A stretch of DNA of 64,000 nt from Tyto alba (lineage: Eukaryota; Chordata; Aves; Strigiformes; Tytonidae), in assembly GCF_018691265.1 (NCBI RefSeq), contig NW_024881327.1:27414464-27478463 (forward strand), written 5' to 3'. Made by a program: the position numbers and the translations under genes. The notes under the pieces are model-generated. The model saw nothing but the letters and a program-made list of their open reading frames with translations, searched no databases and had not been told where the DNA came from. The number at the start of each line of letters is the position of its first letter. Within the stretch, counting starts at the first letter, position 1. Of this stretch, positions 13,501 through 25,500 are shown one piece after another.

Positions 13501-16500
13501 TTATTTCAGCTGAATTTTCTGGTAGTTAACTGGTTTGGTTAACTGTTTAGAGAAAGAAAGCCTGGTGGAAAGATTTTTTTCATAGGTCCTAATCCCATTT
13601 CATTCTTGAAAGTGCAGAGGACCTGATGAAAATCTAGGTGAAAGACATACTCAGTATTTCTGTCACTTCAAATGTAGAGGGGAAAAAAATCACAAAACAT
13701 TACTGTTTATTGTGCATCTATTATAAATTTACTTAACTATGGCACTTTTGATATGGCGTTGGAGAAGTACATAGACTGTGACTACAGGCACCCTATAGTG
13801 TATTCATTGTGTGTTATGTTTGAGCAGTTTGAGCTCAGAAGCTCTAGCATAGTTATTTTGAATATAAAGATTTACTGCAGATATTTAATGTAAGACACAT
13901 GAGACAGTTAAATTTTGTGGTCTATTCAGTAGTAGATTCTTAGAACCCCCATGGGTTTTAAAGTATTTCAGTACTCAAATGGTTCCATCAAAATAGCACC
14001 ATGAGATGTTATAAAGTCATGCGGATTCAGGTAGGATTTGTAAGTTATCTTGAAAGCCTGGGTAGGATCTGGTCCAAAGATCACCACTCAAAAGGTGTGT
14101 ATTATTGCTAGGATGTCTTATGTTTGCAGATATCACTGTCGTGGTTTGATCCTGGTCAGCAACAAACCCCCGCAGCTGGTCACCCTCCCTTCCCCCTCCC
14201 CACCTGGGAATGGGGGAGGGAATTAGAGGGGTGAAGGGAGACTCGCAGGCTGAAATAGGAACAGTTTAATAATGGCAATAAAATGAGAACAGTGATGATG
14301 ATAGGGAAAAAAAAAAAAAAAGAAATATATAAACAGGCAATACACAATGTAATTGCTCACCACCCGCTAACCAATACCCAGCCCGTTCCCGGCTGGCGAC
14401 CCCGAGATACCAAGATCCCACAATCGCAATCCCGGAAGCGAGAGAGACCCTTCCCAACCACCCCTCCTCTATATAGTGAGCATGACGTTCCATGATATGG
14501 AATATTTCATCGGCCAATTTGGGTCAGGTGCTCTGTCCATGCTCCCTCCCTGTGCCCTGGCGCACGGGCAGAACATGAGGAGTCGGAGAGTCCTTGAAGT
14601 CTCAGCAGCAGCTGAAAACATCAGTGTGCTATCAGCATTCTTCTCATACCAAACCCAAAGCTAAATCCAAAACACAGCACTCATCTAGTCCCTGAAAAGG
14701 AATATTAACTCCGATTTCTCCAACCTCTCCTTGTGCGTCAGTACCGTAGGCCCCTAGAAAATTTCAAAGCCAACTGCATGACCCTCTTCACTTTCTGAAT
14801 ATCCTCTTAAACTGAGGTGTGTCAAAACTGCTCATTGTGTTCCAGGTATATATAGTTTTGGTCAACAAATACAGTTTCAATTTTGCTTATTGTTGCGATA
14901 CAGGTAATAGTTAAATGCATTAGTCTAAAATTAACAAAATCAACATCAAGTTTCTGAACAAAGTTGTTCTGTTACATACAAACCAAAGGGGGAGGGGGGG
15001 AAAAAAAAAAAGAAAAGAAGAAAACTGCAAAGAAGTGAAAGAGCCTTCTGAAAGTGTTTCATCAAAACAGTTCTTTATTTGACTTGCCTGAAATCTTGAA
15101 AGATATTACATATGGCCACACACATGGTTTTTGTGCAGATTGACTTAATTTAGGTCAACTTTGGCAGGCCTCTAAAATAAAAAATTGGCAAGAGAACTAA
15201 TTTCAAACTCAGAGATGTAGATTGATGTCTTAAAGTAATTAGCAGCTATAACCTTGTTGTTGGAGTCTGTAAGAAATTCAGTGAATCAAAATATTCTTAT
15301 GAAGAAATTATACACTATGAGTTGATGTGGCTTTATCCATTGAAAGATCCTTCTTCCCTTTTCATTAGAGTGTGTCCACAGAAGAAATTGTGTGCTACAG
15401 CTCCAAGAGGGCCTGAGTAGAATCTGTTGCCTGCTGTGTTTCTGGAGCACAGGATGGGTCTGGCTAAAATGAGTCTCCATTGCTCTATCTCCCCCATTTT
15501 CTCTGAGTGCTTTACAGTCCCTGGTGTGAGTCTACTCCTGGCATAGCAGCCCCTCCCTGGACGCTGAAAGTCTCAGACCCAGAAGCTCACACCAGCCTTA
15601 CATCTAACATGTTTTGCTTGTGTTGTCTCATTCTCTGGCAATTCCCAGTATGCTCTGGTCTCTACACAAATGCTAACCATTGTCTCCAGCTTTCTTCAGC
15701 TAGAAATGAGGCTCTTAGGTCCCCTTTATTCTGGCTATTTCTAATTAAAATAGGTGAAAGGAGACAAGTGGTAGCCCTTGCCTGTCTGAAAGAAAACATT
15801 GTATAAACATCATCAAGGGGGGAGTGCTCTATAAATGTTTATAGAAGGCATTCAAAGGACATAAATTAGGGCATAAAGGTTTTGAATGTATTATATCAAG
15901 CTGTGACCACCAAGGAAAGGAAGCATAGCTATAATTTTACTAAGTATAATACCTTGTATTAGTAATTACAAAATTTCATACAGGCTTAAGTGTCTAGTAG
16001 GTTGTTGCCCTGGTTTAGAAGTACATATCTGATTAATGATAATTATAGCATCACAAGTTGTTATTCAGAACTGCAGGTTTCAGCAAAATAATTTGGTATT
16101 TGGGTTAATATAGATTGTGATGTATCAGATGGCATGATATTTGCACCTTTTTGCACTACATATTTTATAAATCAGTGTTTACAGCTACATAAAATATCAC
16201 TGTATACAGTTATGAAATGGTGAACATGATTATTTACAGGAAATCGTAATGCAGAATGTCAACTTGAGGAAAAAAAAGTTTGTGTATGTTTGGTAGCAAA
16301 AGAGTAGGAAACAGGCAAATGAGGGAAATGAAGAGAGGAGGGTTTTATGTGTTTGCTGTAAGCAGACACTGAGGAAGAAAGGTCTTTTTTGCAGCAAGCA
16401 ACTTTATTTAAATGAGGAAAAATCACAGTTTTAAAAAATGCTTGTTATTATCTGCCTGCACATTCTGGGTAGTAGATCATGGAATGATATTTGCTTAATA

Positions 16501-19500
16501 TGCCCAGAGAAGTTTCTGAAAATTAAGTCATGTAGCAGGCAGGATCCTAGGCCATGATCTCAGCACCTAGTTAAATCTGCCAGCCCTGTTGAAAACATTT
16601 CCATATGGTTGCACTGACAACTTTACCATAAAACAGAATTCTTTGTTTTTTGTTGATTTATACAATCAAGTGGGTGAAGGATGCTGCACTTTGTAAATAT
16701 TTAAAAAGAAAGATAATACTGAAAATTGGATTTAAAGACAAACTAATAACCTGGCTGGCATTCCTGGGTTCTGTCATCAGAGATGGGGTTCACATGAGTG
16801 TTTTAGGACACATCACAGTTTTCCTGAACTTTTCTCATTCTGTTTTCCATGAACTAGGATTTAGAATTTAGCCTTTGACCAGTGTTCAGGAGAGCTGTCC
16901 TTGAAAGCCCTTGTCATTGACAGGAATTGACGGCTAATCATGGATGGTTCTGTGCTGGAAAGTTTAATGACTTGTAAAGCCATTTAAAACATATACTTGT
17001 TTTTCCATTTAGCAATTGAGATTTATTAAAACTGCAATTTCTTCGGTGGCTTGAGTCTACCAGGCAAAAACTAAAATGAGGAAGTGGATATATGAAGTAT
17101 CTCCTCATGAACCATTCCAACCTACCTAGATATTCCTGTTAATTTGCTGCAGAAGGGCAGGTTTGACATTGTCACCCATGAGCTGTTCTGTTTCGCAAAG
17201 CAGACAGCTTGGTCTTAGAGATACTATCAAGTATTATTAACAAGACCCAGACTGGTCTTTACTATTAAATTCTAATGGATTTCCAAAGATAGGAATGTAG
17301 GATAATACTTTTTGCTTTTATCTCTTCTACATATGAAGATCTATTTTTGGTATTTTGGGGGGCAAGAAACTGTAGAAACAGTATGTCAATGTATATACTA
17401 CAGTAAATGCCACCAGAAGGCTCTTGCTGTTCCTGATTCCAGTTCTGGTTCTTGTCAGAAAATACAACATAAGTGGCCATAATATGTTAGCTGGCCTGGC
17501 TTCCTGGGTGATTTCATTCCCCTAACTATGATTCTGCCACATGTGGCTTTGACATAAGATTCAGCTATCTATCTTTGGAGTAAACAGGAGCCATTAGGGC
17601 CTCTCTACCTTCATATTTGTAACATAGAAATCTACTGGAAAGTCTATGTATGTCTTTCATCTGTTTCAGAGGACCATCCAAAACAGAAATTGTAATAGAG
17701 AATGAGGAAATGCAGCATCAAAAATGGCTGAATCTGCACTCAGACTGGAAGAATAAAAATGCATCCACTTTACACGCTCTTCTAGTGAATGGGTAAGTAA
17801 CAGGTAAATGAGATTTATTTCACTGCTGTGGGTAGTCACTTATCAATGGAGGGTGACAAACTATTTGGTAAGCTATTTTTTCCCAAGGTATCTGTGTATA
17901 AATCTCAGCACATACATATGCAAGTTGTTAAGATACAGTCTATAATGATTTTAGTGCTTACTACAACTGTAGTCTCTTTTGAGTCAACCATGTGAATCCT
18001 CAGGGGCCCATTCTGCCAGACTAACAGCATATGAGTGACATACAGGTGATGCCCTTGAAGCACCTGGACCAGACAGCTTCATTAAATCTCTGCAGATCAG
18101 GAAAGTCCTCTATAGCAAAACCTGTGGCAACATCTTACCATCCTCTGCAGCCCATGTAGTTTGGATTAATACATCTGGAGTGACTACAACTTCTTCAGCA
18201 GAAGCTATATCCACTTACAGTATGTTTCCCTAGCAGCTCCTCTGGCTTCAGATGGTGGTATATTCCTTTTAATTAACTTGACTAAACAGGTAGTTGGTAA
18301 TGAGAAGTCAGGATCTCATTGTTGAGACATTCAAAGTGTGACTTTGAGATTGAAGCCAATGAACTTAAACATCCAGGACAAAACTGGGAGAGCCATTTAA
18401 TCCCCATCTGCAACTACATTCTTCAAAAAGCAGTTTTATTATTTGCCTGCTCTCTCTCAAGTGCCTAGGAGATTTCAGAACATCCTTCTTCTACAGAAAA
18501 CACTTTTCCTTTCTCTCTGTCTCTTTCCATTAGCCGAATGGTATCTAAATGCTTTTCTATAGAGTAATACAAGAACAAACACCCTGGGTTGTGACCAGAT
18601 GCAAAGGCAGGTCCACAATCATGTTCTGTCCAGTCACTGAAGTGCAAAGCAGAAGTTTCAAGGTATTTTGCCATGTTTGAAAGCAGTCTGCTAGGAAGAC
18701 ATGTGAAGGGATGAATTTGGAGACTGTGAGTTACAAGATCTAGTAGCAAAAGATCTAGTTTCGCCTCAAGTACAAGTTAAAGGAGAGAAAACACAAGTAA
18801 TGAGGATTATTGATAAAGCTATTGCAGAGATGAAAGTAACATGTAGGAACAGATGTGCTCCTGAGCCCTGCCATCTGCATGTGTTCATTTGGATCAACTT
18901 CAGCATGTAAAACCTCTGTGCTGTGGAGTATGTTGTGTTTAAAGGAGCTGTCAGGTGCCTGGACTACTGGGAACTTGGGCAAGAACTAACAAATGCACCA
19001 CTAGTTTCATAAAGTTTTGGTAAGAGGGAATGGCATAGTGCGGGCTATGCACACATAAAAGCTTAAAGTTACCTCTTTTAGAGTTGGCTGTTTGATAAGT
19101 TGAAGTGAAACATGAGTGTGGCTGGTCTCAGTTTTATTTTGTATATTTTTCTATGGAGCGCAAATGCCCTCCAAAATTGTGCAGAGAATTTTCTTTCCTG
19201 AAGTTGGTCATCTAGGAACAGAATTTTATGGTCCGTGTTTTCAGGAACAGAAAGTAGGCTGATTTGCACAGTGTATGAATGGGGCATATGCAAAGTAAGG
19301 GACAGAGGTCTGGTCAAATCACTGACTGAAGCTAGTCTGGTGAGCTCGCTGGCACTTGTGTTGTGCACACATTAGTATCTATGACTTAAACTCAAATGCA
19401 GTTTATTTTTAGGTGGTTGCAATTTAAAAGATACTGCCTACCTACTGAGATTACAGCCTTCAAAGAATTACCTGGGAAACATCTAATCTGTGAAACCAGT

Positions 19501-22500
19501 CTAATTTAGCTCTGCATCTGCCTCAGAAAAGCATGTATATGGTAGGAATGAAAAAGTGGTGGAAATAAAAAGGCAGTCACCTAGTTGAGCCACAATGCTC
19601 GCTGTTTTAATTAGGATCTCCTTTCCTTTGTCAAAGAATCACTTCTTTCCTCTCTCATCTGAAAATTTTTAACGGAAATTATAATTTTTTGCTGTTTCAA
19701 TACTTATTTTTGCAAATTTCCTGAACTTTTTCAAACCACCCAGACTTCTAGGGCATGAAAGATCATTTGTTACCAGAGGTATTTCAGAGAAAATTCTATC
19801 CTTCAGCTGTAAGTGAGAATGGCAATCTCTGTGCTTTCAGCTGCCATAAATTAAGATTTGACAGACTGCACATCCCAGCAGACCTCAGGGCTGGATCAGT
19901 GCCCAGAGAGCGAGATAGTCGGCAAAATATGTAGCACCCACTCATGAAATGCATTGTAAAGCTGAACTAATATTTTGAATTATCTCCAGGCAGACACTGG
20001 AAACCATGGATGCTCTGGCATAAGAATCTCCTTGTGTTTCTTTTTACAGTTTGAGGGAATTTTTAACAGCTAGTTTACAAGAATGACTACAATACCTGTG
20101 CTGATTTGCAAATTACTAAAAATTACATCAATTAATAGAGATTTCCATCATGTTCTTGTTTCAATATTTAGACAGATGTGTCGAAGCAGAAGCAAAGTGG
20201 CTCTCTTTTGCACTAAAGAAGGTAAGAGATAAGTGCATATAAAACAAAGATGTTTTTCAAGATGTGTTAAATTACTTTAACAAACGCAGATGTTTAGTCT
20301 GGATTCATCTGAAATTTGACTAGACTTCTGCAACATCCAGTTTTGCATTGGGCGAGGGGTTTCCCTACTCTATTCAGTTACATCAGCTTTTCTTAATTTT
20401 TTGACTACGAGGCTGTGTATTGCAGGAGGCCAGCCCTGCTCCCACAAAATGAATTTTGTCAGCAGTCAGGTTCCAAAAATTAATTTGATAAAACTTCCTG
20501 CTGAAAATATCCTTTAACACCAGAGTGGTTAGCAGGCTATCTGCCCGGGAGTTGTAGCTGTGATCTGTTTAGCTGTGAAGCTCAAGGGGACAGAAGAACC
20601 TAAAGTAGAAAGCTACAGACCGAGTCTGTAGACACAGCAGACTGTGCGAGTTTAAATGGTTTGGAAATGCAGAAATTCTTCATCTTCAATGAAATCATGT
20701 TCTACAGACAAGGAAAGCTTTGCTGAAGAACACTTAAATTATGAATTAGCTTGACACAGGGAAAATTAATCACAGAGCATGACCTAAATTTGGGAAACTA
20801 ATCAAATCATTTACTACTCTTACCAGGAAAAAAAAAAAAAAAGCAGCTCATAGGAGCCTGTCAAAGGTGTTTGCTTCTACCATATGTTGCTTTAAGTACA
20901 CTTGAAACCCCTTGCCCTCTGAAGTTAAGTGAACACAGTAAGAATCACAAGTTACAAATAACTGTTGCTCCAATTTATTTCTTCACCACTAAATTCTCAT
21001 GGATATATGCAATAGCAGCATATCCTCCCTTGGGAGGCTGATTGCAGAAACTGGTGGTGTTCTTTTTTTCTCTAAATCAGACTGAGTTTAAACAGGATAA
21101 ATAGTAAGTCTGCCATCTTAAAAATCCAGAATATAAACAGAAACAAAAGTGAAAGGCTAACTGTCTCAGAGAAGTAGCTGTCTGGCAGATGGAAATCTGG
21201 TATAATTTCCAGTGGAAGTGGCTTATAATGTAGAATGGACAGAGTACTGGAATGTCTTCAAATATTCTCCCTTAGTAATTTCCACTGGAAAAGCAAGCCT
21301 GATTCTGTGTAGCTGAGTAGAGAGTGTGACATTCATCTCACACCTGGCTTAAGAAAATCCTTATTATTGCTGCGCAGATTTTCCAGATACAGTTCTTATG
21401 GATAGCACAAAGTAGCCCAAGCACATTGCTAGCTGACAGAAGGACAAGGACATACATCCAGAAAACCTTGCCAAGGGCAGCCTGATAACTCCTGAGAGGA
21501 AGGAAGTCAGGATCCCAAACTTAGTGTGGTCAGTATTTCAGGCTGAGCTGGTGAAAATTAGTATCAGGAGAGCAAATCCTTTGGTATAAAGGAAGGATGA
21601 AAATGGCTCAGTATGTCTGGTGTTATTGTGTGGTTGTCGATGACCTAATTTACTGTGCTGTTCAGTGTCATTTCATGACTCCCAGTATCGTCCTGTGCCC
21701 ATTTTCTTGCAGAAGGTCTTGTATGTGCTACCTTTGCGGTAACGATTAACTCCCCTCTGCATCTGTTCCTCACTAGACTGTGGCCGTCGCCCAGCTGCTC
21801 GCATGAACAAGAGGATCCTTGGTGGTAGGACCAGTCGCCCTGGCCGATGGCCATGGCAATGCTCCCTGCAGAGTGACCCAAGTGGACACATATGTGGCTG
21901 TGTTTTGATTGCAAAGAGATGGGTCCTGACAGTAGCACACTGCTTTGAAGGGTGAGAGGTCTCAGTTTTACTGTTCATATAAACTTGCACATGTGAATTA
22001 CCAAGTTGTCTTTCCTCTAGCAAATGCACGGGTGATGGCCTTTGCAGAACAGCAAATCACACAGGCCTGGTTTTAAGAGACTAAAAAAGAAAGTAAATGG
22101 TATAAACTAGCATCAGCTTAGGTTTTCATATGCTTTATTATTTGTTGCTGGCATCTGTACTGGTGAAAGCTAAATGAAGATGCCCTGACTTTCAGCAGGA
22201 AACAGAAGGAAGAAGACCAAAACACTAATCCTACAGTTTTCCTCCAACTGTCATAGGTTAAAGAAATCATTCTGGGCACCAGCATAGAAATTACCCTGGA
22301 AAAATGCTGTGGCCGTTACTGAAAACTGAGTATTTACTCACAGTGCAGCTGACATATGGAAGTCATTGCCTTTTCTGATTATAAACACTCCACTCCTTTA
22401 TTAGGATTGTGATCACTAAAAAGTCAGTATTAACCACTGCTCGCTGTCTCCTAGTATCTCAGTTCCTGTGGTGGATGGATGATCTGGAGTGCAGAGGAAG

Positions 22501-25500
22501 TTTACATGTCTTAGGAACTGCCTTGGTCATTGTCAGCTTTTTGGTGCTAGCATTTTTTTTTAATGAACCACAGATTTTGGAGGGAAGTTTATTACCTCTG
22601 TTCTTTTGTCTTGTACCTGAGTTTTTAAATTTGGTTTCTAAAGCTAATGGGAACGTGTGTTTTCTGCTGTAGTTAGCAAGTACTTTTCTGCTATGCAGTT
22701 GTCATCAGTGCTTAATCCTGCTTTAAACTGATACTCGCTCATTGGAAATTATTTTAGATTACACTAAACACTTTTCTTTCTCTTCAAGCCAGCAGAAATG
22801 CTGTGGTAAAGCAAGTATCTCCTGACTAATATTTCTTTATAACAAGAATCATTTCCTTTTTTGGTAATAATTTAAATTTTGTCTTTTTATGTCTGAAACA
22901 CTGAATTCTTTAGTATTTGTTGTTTTTTTCTTTTTTTTTTTTTTTTTTTTTTTTTCCGGATCTTGATGGAACTTGTGGTAGGGACAAAATCTGTGGCTTT
23001 TGTGTCCAAGTCAGATGTCATGCAGGTGATAGTGTGAGTATCTCAAGGTGTGAGGCTATTCGTGGAAATAGGGATGGAAGTGACATTGGAAAGACCTCAG
23101 TTCTGACTATCACATCATAACAAGCCCTAAGGATGTCCAAGAACTGATTTCATTCAGAGAGAAGTAATAACCAGAAACTTGAAAGAGTAACCTAGGTGAC
23201 CCTCCTTCTAAACTAACAGATTGCTGAACCTGAATAATACAAACAAGAATATTATATTTATCAGATTTTGGGTCCTGCACAATGAATTTCTCTTCTTCCT
23301 CATCTGTTTTTAAATAAGGCTAAGCAGTATCTGGAATATTTCTTTACCTTTGGAAGAACTTTTACTGGTGATCTAAAATAAAGGGTGGGATTTAGAGGTA
23401 GATCCTTCAGCCATATTGCATTGCTACGGAATTTCATGGGTAAGAGATTCCTCTCATTAGTGAAAGATAAGCAAAGAATCTGTCAAACTTATAAAGTAAA
23501 AATTTTCTCATTTTTGTCAAATGCAGAAAGACTGCCACTACATTTTGGAGCTGTTCATTTACTCCTCATTTAGGGCGATATAGTATCTACGTTAGCTCAG
23601 AGTACTACAAGTAAAAGGTCTCTTTCACATTTATATTCTAAATGCTTTTAAGTACTAAGATATCTTCGTTTAATAATTAACTGAGGAGTTGTAGTGAACT
23701 TTTTTTCTCTTCTGCCTCTCCAAACAGATTTGAGGGTATGCTCTCAGTGGCCTGAAATCTTTAAAGTCTTCATAGCTTGATACAGCAACACCAAGATCCT
23801 TCTCGATGCCACAAAGCTTTCTTGACATAAAGTATTTAAATAGTTGCCAAACCAACCAGATAAGCCAACAATTAAAACAGATTTTAAAGTGCTCTGGTGC
23901 TTTAGACAAAATACTCAATTTTGTGAAGTATTTTATGAAGTTCACATAAAATTTGGGATACAAAACATAAGGACCATATAACAATAATGCAGCAGAAAGT
24001 ATTAAGGCAAACAATCATGAATACTTGTAGAGGGCATAAATGGAAAGAGCTAAATTATGTTCTTTTCTAGCTTTATTAGTATAGTCCCCAGAGTTTTGTC
24101 AAGATTGTTTTGAAATGCATTACACCAAAGCCTCCAAGACATCAAGGTTTTTTTCCTAACTGTAGGACAATACAGTCTGGCTGTGACTGCTCATTGCTCT
24201 GAGCAATGCTTTCTTTCAGTGTTCATACACACAATAGCATAGGAATATTCTTAGTACTTAATCTTGTAACTTTATGGAAAAACTCACAAACTGATCATGA
24301 TGGTATAATGATCATTATGGTCTGAAATACCAGAATTTTCATGCAACTCTAAAATAAAAATAACCTTTATTTAGCAACCAAATCTTTTTACAGATTATAG
24401 AAATTACAATCCTGTGAAGTACTGTGAAAAAGCTGAAATTTTGTATGCTTCGATTTACACTACTTTGATTAAGCTCTGATCTTGTCAAAGGTGCTTAGTT
24501 ACATGTAACTGTCTTTCATCAGTTGTGAAAAATGCTTTTTTGAGGGTTTTTAGAATCACAGACTAATTAGGAACCCATGACTTACCCTGTGACCAGTTAT
24601 GATCAAGACGTTACACCCTCAAAGCCTTTTATAAAGTCTGTGTTTTTCTCATGTGTTTCAACAGACGCTAGTTCAGTCTTTCCATTTGCATCACATGCAT
24701 CCTTTTTTTTTATTTTTTTTATCTTGTATATTTACCAAATGAGTCTTAAACAAATGTAAGAGTCAAAATAATGTTTCATCCTAGACATAGGGAGTATGCT
24801 TAGCATAGACTGAATGCCCAGTAAATAAGGGATTTTTCCCACGGCTACCAGAAAAAAAATAATTTTGATAATAGAATTGCTTCTCTGAGACTCCCTTGGG
24901 ATTTCAGCTAGACTTACTACTGAACATCATCATCACCCCACAGAGATTTGTACACGCCCACCAGTAAGCCTGTGAGCACCTAAGACTTGGGCAGGATCTG
25001 AGAGATGACTCTGAGAGCCTTTGGCATTTAATACAGCAACTAACAGGTGGTTACACGTCTTCTAAAGGTGTGAGCTTTAATTTGTTTGGTAACAAGCAGG
25101 AGGGAAATGGAAAGCCTTGTCTTTTGTTCCTCAGATCTTAGCTGTAAGTAATGATGCCTAAGTATTTGGTTTTTATTGTAGCATTTGTATGTGCAATGCT
25201 TTGCAAAGTGCAATGTGCAAAAAATCAGGGAGAAAAGATTCTCAAGTATTTTAACTTAAAAGAACGCTCTCAATTGACATTTCTTATTTGTTCTTTTCAC
25301 AAAGACGAGAAAATGCAGCTGTTTGGAAGGTAGTGTTTGGGATCAGCAATCTTGATCATCCATCAGTCTTCATGCAGACCCGACTAGTGAAGACCATCAT
25401 CCTCCACCCACGCTACAACAGAGCAGTCGTGGACTATGACATCAGCATTGTGGAACTAGACGAGGACATCAACGAGACAAGCTATGTAAGACCTGTCTGT

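Larger units (their letters stand above)
6747..17669 (+). other. Large CORIN intron with LTRs and ancient CR1 relics
   Basis: 10.9 kb, the largest complete intron here. It contains a sense solo LTR (10390-10881), an antisense LTR (14137-14710) and old CR1 relics (about 9683-9800, 12540-13500, 14711-14855). The remainder is AT-rich and shows no reading frame with recognisable similarity. Confidence 0.8.

Noticed and set aside
23670..24014. 114-codon minus-strand frame containing [10 protein letters not shown], which recalls CR1 ORF2
   Set aside because: Only a few residues fit; the rest does not follow CR1 order, so I do not call a CR1 copy here.
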